Program-made: the position numbers and the translations under genes
Notes under the pieces: model-generated
The model's database searches: none
What the model was told of the DNA's origin: nothing
Seen by the model: the letters and a program-made list of their open reading frames with translations, nothing else
Shown: positions 7,452 to 13,708 of the stretch, piece after piece
Layout of the letters: each line of letters starts with the position of its first letter
Position numbering within the stretch: the first letter of the stretch is position 1
IMG/VR virus record: IMGVR_UViG_3300027969_000501
Span: 1-20,169 of that record
From: a virus
Direction: 5' to 3' (one strand)
DNA: 20,169 nt

Positions 7452-8019
7452 TTGTGACGGAGTATGTTTAGATTGGGAGTGGGCATTCAATGTTTGGATG
7501 CAACAACATGGATTTGAAGAAGTTCCCGGTTCCAAACTAAACTATGACATGTCTGCTCGCTACGGTATTCCACGAGATCAGGTAGTTAAACTAATACGCA
7601 TCTTCAATGAAAGTGCCGCTATTGGATTTCTACCTCCTATGCGTGATGCTATGTATTACCTCAAACGACTTCATGAAGAATTTGGTTATAAGTTTCATGC
7701 TATCACTTCGTTAAGTTTAGATTCCAATGCTCAAAAACTACGGGAAATGAATCTTCATAAGTTATTTGGTCCTACCGCATTTGAGCGTATTGTATGTTTA
7801 GATACTGGTGCTGATAAAGATGAAGTATTGGCAGAATATAAAGATTCCAGATATTACTGGATTGAAGATAAGTGGGCCAATGCTGAAGCCGGCTATAAAG
7901 CCGGCCTCAGTTGTATCGTGTTAGAACATGGTCATAATATGTACGAGTATCATCCAGAAATTACTATCTTAAAAAACTGGAAATCAATATTTGACCATAT
8001 TACCGATCAGTCGGAATAA
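7414..8019 (+). CDS. HAD-superfamily phosphatase/hydrolase
   Basis: This 201-residue protein has all four HAD motifs. Motif I is ILTDCDGVCLDW, with nucleophile D13 and acid/base D15. Motif II is the threonine of HAITSLS (T98). Motif III is a lysine around residue 135 (GADKDEV). Motif IV is the acidic pair of WIEDKWANAEAG (E151, D152). The motif IV form and the small cap suggest a 5'-nucleotidase or polynucleotide-phosphatase-like HAD, but the substrate cannot be read. It overlaps the upstream hypothetical by 38 bases, has weak purine-rich sequence before its ATG, and overlaps the stop of the convergent homing-endonuclease gene by 13 bases. A role in nucleotide salvage or nucleic-acid end processing would fit its neighbours (inference). 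Confidence 0.8.
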   Translation: MKYLPKQKIILTDCDGVCLDWEWAFNVWMQQHGFEEVPGSKLNYDMSARYGIPRDQVVKLIRIFNESAAIGFLPPMRDAMYYLKRLHEEFGYKFHAITSLSLDSNAQKLREMNLHKLFGPTAFERIVCLDTGADKDEVLAEYKDSRYYWIEDKWANAEAGYKAGLSCIVLEHGHNMYEYHPEITILKNWKSIFDHITDQSE

Positions 8020-8639
8020 AGGTGTTTACATTTATCACCGTGCCAGCGATAGAAGTTGGCACGATTGGATATCTTGCCACAATGCTTACATTCTATATCC
8101 GGTCCACGAATACTATCTAAAGATGCTGGATTGTGTTTTTTACCCCACATTGGATGTTTATCTCCATTTTGATTTTCAATAAGCCATTCTTTAGTTCTCG
8201 TTACACCATACATTCCATTATTTGCCCCGCTTCTTTTACCAATAGTATTTTTTCTTATTAGTTCTTTTGATTTTTCTGAGTGTTTTTTATTAAACATAGG
8301 ATTATTAGCACCCTTAGTGTCTGGAAATAAACCACCACCTGACGATGTATTATACCCATTTGTAAGAGAGTCGTATTCGCCAATGAAAAAATCTTCCATT
8401 ACAGTTAGTGTGTGAGACTGATTAGCTTTAACTGATTCTTTGGCAAGATAGATTTCATCCCAGACAAATTTATCCCAGCCATAACTACGAATCGCATCAT
8501 AAAATTTATTCTTACATTCATCAGTAAAGCACCTATGTTTATGCGACGAAATTCGTGTTTTTAATTTTCTTGAAGTAAACCCAATATAGACTTTGCCAGT
8601 GATAGTATTAGTAGCTCTATATATCGTATAAATATTCAT
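8007..8639 (-). CDS. GIY-YIG homing endonuclease with NUMOD3 repeats and C-terminal zinc finger
   Basis: A free-standing homing endonuclease of the SegA/I-TevI kind. The nuclease domain opens MNIYTIYRATN and has K-V-YIG at residues 16-20, with arginines at 24 and 29 and a later acidic residue in MEDFFIGEYDS. Three NUMOD3-like DNA-binding motifs follow: GANNPMFNKKHSEKS, GANNGMYG and GDKHPMWGKKH. A C-terminal finger has CKHCG and, 14-20 residues on, WHGDKCKH. I chose the start at 8639 because GGAG lies about 10 bases upstream. The frame is open to an ATG at 8696, but those 19 residues are not GIY-YIG-like and cover a hairpin. It is a mobile gene that makes a site-specific break and spreads by repair. 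It lies just downstream of phoH on the same strand. Confidence 0.88.
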   Translation of the reverse strand: MNIYTIYRATNTITGKVYIGFTSRKLKTRISSHKHRCFTDECKNKFYDAIRSYGWDKFVWDEIYLAKESVKANQSHTLTVMEDFFIGEYDSLTNGYNTSSGGGLFPDTKGANNPMFNKKHSEKSKELIRKNTIGKRSGANNGMYGVTRTKEWLIENQNGDKHPMWGKKHNPASLDSIRGPDIECKHCGKISNRANFYRWHGDKCKHLYSD

Positions 8640-8664
8640 GCTGAATGCTCTCCAAAGCGTTAGA

Positions 8665-8694
8665 GTCCCTGGGTGTTGGTTCACCGCGAGGGAC
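8665..8694 (-). promoter_or_regulatory. 5' hairpin upstream of the homing-endonuclease start
   Basis: Read on the minus strand: GTCCCT (8694-8689), CGC, GGTG (8685-8682), loop AACCAA, CACC (8675-8672), C, AGGGAC (8670-8665). The outer stem is 6 bp and the inner stem 4 bp. The hairpin begins where a transcript from the late element at 8707-8700 would begin and ends 15 bases before the GGAG of the endonuclease gene. A 5' mRNA stabiliser or expression control is plausible. Confidence 0.5.
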
Positions 8695-8699
8695 ATCTT

Positions 8700-8707
8700 T
8701 ATTTAGT
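8700..8707 (-). promoter_or_regulatory. T4-type late promoter element (ACTAAATA) overlapping the phoH stop
   Basis: On the minus strand, TAAATA at 8705-8700 contains the TAA stop codon of phoH. T4 geometry puts transcription start near 8694, exactly at the base of the following hairpin. It could give the homing-endonuclease gene its own late transcript. The element is short and could be coincidental. Confidence 0.35.
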
Positions 8708-9437
8708 CAGCGTACATTTTTAATACATGACTAATAATGGCGTGACGTTGTATATCACGATTATCCATTCCACAAACAGCTATTCCTTTAACACCTCCTT
8801 TCAACGCTCTTTCGCAGACATCTGCCAGGCCGTTGATTCCTTTTTTGTGGTCGTTTTGTTCTATATCACCAGTGATAACTATCTTGCTGCCTTCACCGAT
8901 ACGAGTTAATAACATCTTCATTTGAGCAGGTGAGCTATTCTGCATCTCGTCAGCTATAATGTATGCGTTCTTGAAGGTTCTTCCCCTCATAAACGCCAGC
9001 GGTGCTATTTCTATTTTTTGATCCTCTAACATACCAGCAATATCTTGCTGTCTATAATATTCACGAAGAATATCAGTTAGTGGTCTTACCCATGGATCCA
9101 TCTTTTGGTTTAAATCTCCAGGAAGAAATCCATGCTTTTCGTCCTCCACGCCAACTGCTGGTCGTGTTAATATAATGCGATCAACCTCTCCTTCACGAAA
9201 TGCCTTGACAGCTGCTAGCATGGCCAGATAAGTTTTACCTGTGCCAGCTGGGCCTGCTGTGATTACAATATGTTGGCTTTCATCTTGCAATGCCAATACC
9301 AACCGCTCTTGATTTCGTGTTCTAGGCACTATATCAATGGAACGTTGTTTTACTGGTTTTGTTTGAGTGAAATTTATTGTGTTTTCTTGAAATACCGTAT
9401 CACGGCGTTGTGATTTTACTGCTCTGTGTCTACTCAT
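8703..9437 (-). CDS. phoH: PhoH-like ATPase
   Basis: This 244-residue P-loop protein matches the phage PhoH family. Walker A is GPAGTGKT (residues 62-69). A conserved GFLPGDLNQKMDPWVRPL block lies around 103-120. Walker B is AYIIADEMQN (D163, E164), and a TGDIEQND sensor-like block is near 189-196. About 40 polar residues precede the ATPase domain (RTRNQERLVLAL opens it). The start at 9437 has AAGAGG about 6 bases upstream. PhoH homologues are common in aquatic myoviruses; suggested roles are RNA metabolism or phosphate-stress response, and the true substrate is unsettled. The stop overlaps a TAAATA element for the downstream endonuclease gene. Confidence 0.9.
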   Translation of the reverse strand: MSRHRAVKSQRRDTVFQENTINFTQTKPVKQRSIDIVPRTRNQERLVLALQDESQHIVITAGPAGTGKTYLAMLAAVKAFREGEVDRIILTRPAVGVEDEKHGFLPGDLNQKMDPWVRPLTDILREYYRQQDIAGMLEDQKIEIAPLAFMRGRTFKNAYIIADEMQNSSPAQMKMLLTRIGEGSKIVITGDIEQNDHKKGINGLADVCERALKGGVKGIAVCGMDNRDIQRHAIISHVLKMYAD

Positions 9438-9608
9438 AAAGCCTCTTGTAGAAGTTAGATTACTGCTAACAGCGCCTTGCTGTCTATAATATTTACAATA
9501 TACAAATTGTTTATTGTATGAGTACTATAATATTTGCCAGAAATCATAAATATTTCTCTAGGCCTCATATTTTTCAATTTTTCAATTTTATGTCATATTA
9601 AGATTTGT
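9438..9608. promoter_or_regulatory. AT-rich divergent intergenic region with nested repeats
   Basis: This is the longest non-coding stretch (9438-9623), lying between the divergent phoH gene and the gene at 9624. CTATAATATTT is present twice as a direct repeat (9484-9494 and 9525-9535, 41 bases apart). Between the copies lie nested inverted repeats: ACAATA (9495-9500) with TATTGT (9512-9517), ATACAA (9500-9505) with TTGTAT (9514-9519), and ACAA-A-TTGT at 9502-9510. A late-like CATAAATA is at 9545-9552. An 8-base unit ATTTTTCA is tandemly repeated at 9569-9584. It presumably holds the promoters of both flanking genes, but I found no good -35/-10 pair for phoH. Confidence 0.45.
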
Positions 9609-9616
9609 ACTAAATA
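9609..9616 (+). promoter_or_regulatory. T4-type late promoter element (ACTAAATA) abutting the start codon
   Basis: The TAAATA core is at 9611-9616. Transcription would start near 9622, two bases before the ATG at 9624. No Shine-Dalgarno lies before this ATG, so the message may be leaderless. Confidence 0.4.
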
Positions 9617-9623
9617 CATTACT

Positions 9624-10238
9624 ATGGCAAATAAAGCATTCGACTCAGAAATATTCAAAGATCATAGCGATTATTGGCAGGTCGCTAAAAACATCAAGGA
9701 CATCTATATGTCCGAAGGAACCTTACTAACATTGCTTGATTTTGAGCGTGTTTTGGATTCCATGGATATATACGCATTTAAAAACTGGGAATTAGGTGAA
9801 CTTGTCCAAGGGCCCACTGTCACAAAATATAAGGTTTCTTGTATATTTCTTTGGCCAGAAAACTTAATGCCAGACCCACGCGGTGGTCGTAGATTACTGC
9901 CATTTGACTGCGAAGTAAAGTACAAACGTACTAACATGAAAATTCCTCTTAAAATTGAGGATCCTAAAGATTATCGTCCCGGCACCAAGATAGCTAGAAT
10001 CATTGAGAAAAAGATTTGGCTAGTGGAAATTACCATGCCTAAAGCATTGATGAGCGATATTCGCACAGGCAGTGTTGAGCTAGAAGAACAAGAACTTGAA
10101 TTAGATGAATTAGACAAAGAATATTATCAAGACCAAGATGAATCTGAAATTCAATCTGGCGCTGATCAAAACGCGGAAACACCTCCAACTGACCAACCAA
10201 GTGGCATAGAAAATGTACAAGCACAACCTCAACTCTAA
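9624..10238 (+). CDS. Hypothetical protein with acidic C-terminal tail (204 aa)
   Basis: I start the gene at 9624 (MANKAFDSEIFKDH). The frame is open upstream to 9534, but that extension is hydrophobic, translated from AT-rich intergenic DNA, and would span the late element. The protein is 204 residues. It has an ordered region with NWELGELVQGPTVTKYKV, a proline/arginine-rich DPRGGRRLLPFD and KIWLVEITMPKALM. The last 50 residues or so are acidic and polar (LEEQELELDELDKE and a Gln/Pro-rich end) and probably disordered. I do not recognise a family. The late element directly at the start codon suggests late expression, so a virion or assembly role is possible. The following gene starts inside its last 26 bases. 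Confidence 0.6.
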   Translation: MANKAFDSEIFKDHSDYWQVAKNIKDIYMSEGTLLTLLDFERVLDSMDIYAFKNWELGELVQGPTVTKYKVSCIFLWPENLMPDPRGGRRLLPFDCEVKYKRTNMKIPLKIEDPKDYRPGTKIARIIEKKIWLVEITMPKALMSDIRTGSVELEEQELELDELDKEYYQDQDESEIQSGADQNAETPPTDQPSGIENVQAQPQL

Positions 10239-10770
10239 TCTTATATTTGAAACTTTAGGTTATAAAGACATGGAAGGCTTATTAAAGCCTACTATTCACG
10301 TTGATGAATTTACATCTAAAATGGGCGATGATGATGACATCATTGTTTTATCATTCTTTGTTCGTAATCCTGATGCTGCTAAAGACTTAATGAACTGGTT
10401 TGAGCGTGGATATGATTTTGTCATTGATGCTGATCGTAGTCCAGGTGAAATTAAAACAAACCGCTATCTAGTGTTTGTTGAAATTCGTCGCCGTAGTACA
10501 GCAGGTGCACATGTAAATCAATTACTAGATGATTTGTCTACCCTAACTGAATATGAACCAAAAGATTGGACAATAGTCTATGAAGGCGAAGATGTGCCAT
10601 TTACACAAGAAGATTTTGAGCGAATTGTTCCATTATCACCTAAGGCATATCGTGAAGCTCACGATAAAGATTTGAATGAAGTCCGTATTGCAGCAGGTTT
10701 ACCAGTAAAAAGTTTTTACGAGAAAGATGACGATATCAAGTCTATCCAATCTGCAGCCGGTATATTGTAA
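10213..10770 (+). CDS. Hypothetical protein with an Asp run (185 aa; start uncertain)
   Basis: The longest frame starts at 10213, overlapping the upstream gene by 26 bases. An ATG at 10270 (MEGLLKPTIHVDEF) has an AGG about 10 bases upstream and would give 166 residues; I cannot decide between them. The core reads HVDEFTSKMGDDDDIIVLSF, FVRNPDAAKDLMNWFERGYD, DADRSPGEIKTNRYLVFVEI, then a helical and acidic region EPKDWTIVYEGEDV. The alternating strand/helix pattern suggests a small alpha/beta domain. No family is recognised. It forms a pair with the preceding gene and ends one base before the stop of the convergent o-spanin gene. Confidence 0.6.
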   Translation: MYKHNLNSNLIFETLGYKDMEGLLKPTIHVDEFTSKMGDDDDIIVLSFFVRNPDAAKDLMNWFERGYDFVIDADRSPGEIKTNRYLVFVEIRRRSTAGAHVNQLLDDLSTLTEYEPKDWTIVYEGEDVPFTQEDFERIVPLSPKAYREAHDKDLNEVRIAAGLPVKSFYEKDDDIKSIQSAAGIL

Positions 10771-10771
10771 T

Positions 10772-11029
10772 TTATTTTACTGAATCAAATATTTTCTTTT
10801 GTTCTGTATACCAGTTATTCCACGCATCTACTTTGTAACTACATTCATGGTATTTGCCATAATTTGTAGTTACACTAGATATTAAAACACTTAGTTTATC
10901 AGTTATAGGCGCAGCGGTAAGTTGCTCACATGCTGTTGTTAATGACACAGGCGCATCTGGAAAATTTCTTGCTACTGGTGTTGCGACACATCCTGTCAAT
11001 AATAAAGATAAAATTATAACTGATTTCAT
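10772..11029 (-). CDS. o-spanin: outer-membrane lipoprotein (Rz1-like)
   Basis: This 85-residue protein starts with a lipoprotein signal: MKSVIILSLLLTGC with lipobox L-T-G-C, lipidated Cys14. The mature part has a Pro-containing segment (VARNFPDAPVSL) and ends in a helical WNNWYTEQKKIF. With the i-spanin gene immediately upstream (ATGA overlap of stop and start), it should form a two-component spanin. The pair bridges inner and outer membranes and disrupts the outer membrane in the last step of lysis. Spanin genes diverge fast, so the call rests on the lipobox, size and position after an inner-membrane coiled-coil protein. GGGAG lies upstream of the ATG. Confidence 0.75.
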   Translation of the reverse strand: MKSVIILSLLLTGCVATPVARNFPDAPVSLTTACEQLTAAPITDKLSVLISSVTTNYGKYHECSYKVDAWNNWYTEQKKIFDSVK

Positions 11030-11463
11030 TTCTTAACTCCCACTAATGCTGCTTGATTTAATATGTCAATAGCCACAGGATCAACTTTACAAGTTAAGTC
11101 AAGTTTAGCAGCATTCTTGTTAATACGATTTTGAACTACATATTGAACTTCTTTCACAACTTTAATACGATCTACATATACAGTTTCAATTTTACTATTA
11201 GCTTCAGCAGCAGCTTTTTCTGCCTTTGCTACTTTTATCTCAAGCTCAGCGACACGAGCTTTCCACTTGGCTTCATTGACAATTCCACCTTCCATCCAAA
11301 CTGAAAATATCATCACCACTACACTGATCACACGAATAATTTCTACATTTGCTGAAATAAACGGTACCATTTTAAGAATATAACAAGCACCAAATGCTAG
11401 TATACTAGATAATAGTAGTAAGTGATAAACAAAGTCCGGAATAAAAGATAACAACCACATCAT
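11026..11463 (-). CDS. i-spanin: inner-membrane coiled-coil lysis protein (Rz-like)
   Basis: This 145-residue protein has hydrophobic segments near residues 11-33 (YHLLLLSSILAFGACYIL) and 43-58 (VISVVVMIFSVWM). A long charged coiled coil follows (KWKARVAELEIKVAKAEKAA and on), and then CKVDPVAIDILNQAA. The D-x-x-A-(I/V)-x-x-LN-x-A ending is seen, as I recall, in Rz-like phage proteins. It is inserted in the inner membrane with the coiled coil in the periplasm, where it pairs with the o-spanin. The start at 11463 (MMW) has GGAG upstream. The endolysin stop is two bases away and the o-spanin start overlaps its stop, so the three are co-translated. Two membrane segments instead of one is a small oddity. 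Confidence 0.75.
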   Translation of the reverse strand: MMWLLSFIPDFVYHLLLLSSILAFGACYILKMVPFISANVEIIRVISVVVMIFSVWMEGGIVNEAKWKARVAELEIKVAKAEKAAAEANSKIETVYVDRIKVVKEVQYVVQNRINKNAAKLDLTCKVDPVAIDILNQAALVGVKK

Positions 11464-11465
11464 TA

Positions 11466-12095
11466 CTATGCTCCTAAAACTTCTAATGCGTGATTATAAT
11501 GTTTTTCTCTATCAGCAAGACCAATTACTCCACCATTAATACGTTTGGTCATATTCAATATGTCACCCGAATCTGCGTACTGATTGAGGTTATTTGTTTC
11601 CCAAAACCAGCAAGCACTTTGCACAGCACCTTCGAATGTTGCTAGGTATTCTGGCAATTGCTCGACAGGAGTTTCTATACTTTCAGCAAATCGTGTATAA
11701 TTTTCTTTGCCTGTTAATTGAATAAGACCCTTACCTGCGTAACGCCATCCATCACCACTAGATTCTGGGCCGTTACCCATTCTGTCACAATACGCACGAT
11801 TAGCTATGCGTTCCGGATTATGTGCATATTGTTCTGCTATATCAGGCGGAAAACGACTAGGCCATACTCTGGTCAATGATGCTGCTGTATAATTTAAGTT
11901 TTCTTTTAATGCTGTGAAATTAGCACTTTCATGGGCACATTGTGCTAGAAAAGCAGCCACTCTAGGTATTGTGTTGATTTCATAATCAGGCAATATGCGT
12001 GATAAAGCATTATACCAGTCTGTTACGTATGGATTATTAGGTATAATCTGTGCCAGTTGCTCTGGCGTAAAGTTGAATGCAAATCCTTGACTCAT
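11466..12095 (-). CDS. Endolysin, glycoside hydrolase family 19 (chitinase-like lysozyme)
   Basis: This 209-residue protein is a GH19-type peptidoglycan hydrolase that cuts the glycan backbone. The catalytic region is FLAQCAHESANF followed by LKENLNYTAASL, with the likely catalytic glutamates E56 and E65. It continues with IANRAYCDRMGNG, SGDGWRYAGKGLIQLTGKENY and a late WFWETNNLNQYAD, all typical of phage GH19 endolysins. There is no signal peptide, so it relies on the holin for release. AAAGGAAA lies upstream of the ATG. It sits between the secreted peptidoglycan-binding protein and the spanin pair. Confidence 0.9.
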   Translation of the reverse strand: MSQGFAFNFTPEQLAQIIPNNPYVTDWYNALSRILPDYEINTIPRVAAFLAQCAHESANFTALKENLNYTAASLTRVWPSRFPPDIAEQYAHNPERIANRAYCDRMGNGPESSGDGWRYAGKGLIQLTGKENYTRFAESIETPVEQLPEYLATFEGAVQSACWFWETNNLNQYADSGDILNMTKRINGGVIGLADREKHYNHALEVLGA

Positions 12096-12105
12096 TTAAT
12101 TTCCT

Positions 12106-12462
12106 TTATTTTTTAGATGCTAAATTACCAAACTCGGCTTCGGCACGACGAGTAGCTGGACCAGTAATACCGTCTGCTGTAATCTTAGCTCCTGCAGCGA
12201 TTAGCTCTCGTTGACGTTTTTGAACAGCAGGATCAAATCCATATGGTTTAGCAGCAGGTTTAGTAGGAACCTTGGTAGGTACTGGTGTGCCGTCATATTT
12301 CTTGTGTACTTTAATAGTACGGCAAGTCTGCTTAGTTGTTCCGTCTTTATTTAATACAACATGCCCAGATTTGTCTTTAACTGGAGTACATACTTGTTTT
12401 ATTTCAGCAGCATTGACAGAAGCTGTTATGCCTAATATAATTATTGCTAATAGAGTTTTCAT
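12106..12462 (-). CDS. Secreted peptidoglycan-binding-like protein in the lysis cassette
   Basis: This 118-residue protein has an N-terminal Sec signal peptide (MKTLLAIIILGITASVNAAE, cleavage after about residue 18-19). A basic, Pro/Thr/Lys-rich linker follows (VPTKVPTKPAAKPYGFDP). The C-terminal helix pair reads VQKRQRELIAAGAKI then ADGITGPATRRAEAEF. The last part matches the 'Q-x-x-L...G-x-x-x-x-DG-x-x-GP-x-T-x-x-A-x-x-x-F' signature of PG_binding_1 domains. Two cysteines (CTPV..., QTC) may form a disulfide in the periplasm. No catalytic domain is present, so it may anchor to or condition the cell wall. AAGGAA lies before the ATG. It sits between holin and endolysin, which is unusual. Confidence 0.65.
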   Translation of the reverse strand: MKTLLAIIILGITASVNAAEIKQVCTPVKDKSGHVVLNKDGTTKQTCRTIKVHKKYDGTPVPTKVPTKPAAKPYGFDPAVQKRQRELIAAGAKITADGITGPATRRAEAEFGNLASKK

Positions 12463-12471
12463 TGTTATTCC

Positions 12472-12810
12472 TTATAGTGGAGAATCTACTTGTGCTGCCG
12501 GACCCGGTTTGTTTGTATTCATTCCATTATTAATGCCCGCTAATTTTTCTTGGGTACGTCCAAATGCGGTAACTCCCATTATGGCACCCATTGAGATGTG
12601 AAATAGACCAGCTCCTTGTAGAGTGATGGGTTGCCATTGCGTTGATACATTGCCGTTAACTAATGCTTGCATTACACTCCATAAGATTGGAAATAAAACA
12701 AAATCAAATGTACATACAAACATATACATCCATCCCATCATAGGACGCCATTTTGAATTTATCCAGTTTTCTTTTTTCGTTTCACTCTCAGATTGCAATA
12801 TTTCTGACAT
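12472..12810 (-). CDS. Putative holin (three-helix type)
   Basis: I start the gene at 12810 (MSEILQSESETKKENW), with AAGGA upstream. A longer frame reaches a TTG at 12855 but would cross the late element. The protein is 112 residues. After a polar N-terminus comes KWRPMMGWMYMFVCTFDFVL and then FPILWSVMQALV, a hydrophobic hairpin. Next is WQPITLQGAGLFHISMGAIM with a further hydrophobic helix, then the polar FGRTQEKLAGINNG and a hydrophilic tail. The K-W-R-P-(L/M) motif before the first helix and the 'W-Q-P-L-T' segment are seen in three-helix phage holins. It is first in a minus-strand lysis operon with endolysin and spanins, which supports the holin role: forming inner-membrane holes at the lysis time. 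Confidence 0.75.
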   Translation of the reverse strand: MSEILQSESETKKENWINSKWRPMMGWMYMFVCTFDFVLFPILWSVMQALVNGNVSTQWQPITLQGAGLFHISMGAIMGVTAFGRTQEKLAGINNGMNTNKPGPAAQVDSPL

Positions 12811-12832
12811 ACTATATCCTTGAATATAAACA

Positions 12833-12840
12833 TATTTATC
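12833..12840 (-). promoter_or_regulatory. T4-type late promoter for the lysis operon (GATAAATA)
   Basis: On the minus strand GATAAATA lies 22 bases before the holin ATG. T4 geometry puts the start near 12827, giving a 17-base leader that contains the AAGGA Shine-Dalgarno. It matches 7 of 8 bases of the T4 late consensus and is the only promoter-like element seen for the five co-oriented lysis genes. Confidence 0.55.
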
Positions 12841-12843
12841 TAT

Positions 12844-12857
12844 TTTTGGTGCCAAAA
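12844..12857. promoter_or_regulatory. Palindrome next to the dnaJ promoter (operator candidate)
   Basis: TTTTGG-TG-CCAAAA has 6-base arms with a 2-base centre, ending two bases before the -35 of the dnaJ promoter. It lies between the divergent lysis and dnaJ promoters, so a bound regulator could affect either. Confidence 0.4.
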
Positions 12858-12859
12858 GC

Positions 12860-12888
12860 TTGACATAAATATCGTTATACTATACAAT
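12860..12888 (+). promoter_or_regulatory. Strong sigma70-type promoter for the dnaJ-like gene, TTGACA-N17-TACAAT
   Basis: A perfect -35 TTGACA is at 12860-12865 and a -10 TACAAT (5 of 6) at 12883-12888, with an exact 17-base spacer. The predicted start is near 12895, where an ATG opens a 10-codon frame overlapping the dnaJ start. Confidence 0.75.
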
Positions 12889-12919
12889 AGACCCATGACT
12901 ACCTTATATACTATTACAT

Positions 12920-13708
12920 ATGAGTGATCCTTACGAAACACTTGGTGTTCCAAGGAACGCCACCCAAGACGAAATCAAAAAAGCATACAGGAAACTTGCT
13001 AGTGCAACACATCCGGATAAGGGTGGTGATACTAAAAAGTTTCAAGATATCCAATCGGCATATGCTATATTGAGTGATGAGCAAAAACGTGCTCAATATG
13101 ATAATCCAGCTCAGAACGTAGAGTTTAGCTTTGGACCAGGTGGATTTGACTTCAATACCATTTTCAATATGTTTGGCGGTGGGCAAGGAGCTCCTCGCCC
13201 CGGACAGCAGCCTAGGCAAACTCAAACTCGCATGAGTTTATGGATTACATTACAAGATGTAGCAAAGGGTGGAAATCGCACAGTAAGCGTAGGCACTCAA
13301 CACGGCACTTCCAACATTGAAATTGAAATACCACTGGGTATTAATGATGGAGACAATGTTCAATATGCTGGCATTGGGCCTGGCGGCACAGATTTGATCA
13401 TCAATTATCGTATACATCCTAATCCAAAATGGCAAAGAAGTGGACTAACTGTAGTAACTGAACATACAGTATCTATCTGGGATTGCCTAGCTGGATGTGA
13501 TGCCGAAGTAGCAGATTTACTAGGTACTCAATATACTGTAAATATTCCTCCATTAACTCCACCTGGCAGTTTGATGAGATTAAAAGACAAAGGATTGCGT
13601 AATCGGCAGGGAAAATCTGGCGATTTGTTAATAAGAGTACAAGCTAAAATGCCTAGTACAATCAGCGAAGAATTACTAACTTTGATTAAAGCAGCACAAA
13701 TCAAATAA
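12920..13708 (+). CDS. DnaJ/CbpA-like J-domain co-chaperone
   Basis: This 262-residue protein is a class B J-protein. The J domain covers residues 1-65: [20 protein letters not shown], then the HPD motif at 31-33 that stimulates DnaK ATPase, then [18 protein letters not shown] Gly/Phe-rich linker follows ([17 protein letters not shown]). The C-terminal substrate-binding domains begin at [14 protein letters not shown] and include a DVSW-type counterpart [11 protein letters not shown] and [16 protein letters not shown]. There is no CxxCxGxG zinc finger, as in CbpA, and it is shorter than CbpA (306). No Shine-Dalgarno precedes the ATG at 12920; a 10-codon frame from 12895 overlaps it. No DnaK is visible, so it would act on host DnaK. 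It is paired with a Clp unfoldase downstream. Confidence 0.88.
   Translation: MSDPYETLGVPRNATQDEIKKAYRKLASATHPDKGGDTKKFQDIQSAYAILSDEQKRAQYDNPAQNVEFSFGPGGFDFNTIFNMFGGGQGAPRPGQQPRQTQTRMSLWITLQDVAKGGNRTVSVGTQHGTSNIEIEIPLGINDGDNVQYAGIGPGGTDLIINYRIHPNPKWQRSGLTVVTEHTVSIWDCLAGCDAEVADLLGTQYTVNIPPLTPPGSLMRLKDKGLRNRQGKSGDLLIRVQAKMPSTISEELLTLIKAAQIK

Noticed and set aside
7888-7905. GCCGGC-tataaa-GCCGGC inverted repeat, looking like a hairpin or terminator.
   Set aside because: It is within the HAD gene motif IV region (A-E-A-G-Y-K-A-G), with no T-run. The repeated codons for Ala-Gly explain it.
8039-8063. CGTGCCA / TGGCACG 7-base inverted repeat near the 3' end of the homing endonuclease gene.
   Set aside because: It encodes part of the conserved zinc-finger segment (R-A-N-F-Y-R-W-H), has an 11-base loop and lacks a T-run, so a coding explanation suffices.
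8627-8634. Exact TATAAATA on the plus strand, four bases before an ATG at 8638 that opens a 22-codon frame.
   Set aside because: It lies inside the GIY-YIG coding region on the opposite strand, where the codons for N-I-Y-T-I-Y produce it. The short frame runs antisense and has no protein-like features.
8640-8696. Extension of the GIY-YIG protein by 19 residues to an ATG at 8696.
   Set aside because: The extension is not GIY-YIG-like, covers a hairpin, and begins at or before the predicted transcript start; the ATG at 8639 has a good Shine-Dalgarno.
8641-8700. Possible tRNA or partial tRNA (GGTTC-like T loop and paired ends).
   Set aside because: The T-loop consensus TTCRANY is not met, no D arm or anticodon arm can be paired, and the segment is explained by a simple nested hairpin.
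9518-9601. A 27-codon frame (MSTIIFARNHKYF...) on the plus strand upstream of the 9624 gene.
   Set aside because: It lies in a repeat-rich AT-rich control region, has no Shine-Dalgarno and shows no sign of selection; likely chance.
12811-12855. N-terminal extension of the holin to a TTG at 12855.
   Set aside because: It would include the late promoter element as coding sequence. The ATG at 12810 has AAGGA upstream and gives a normal-length holin.
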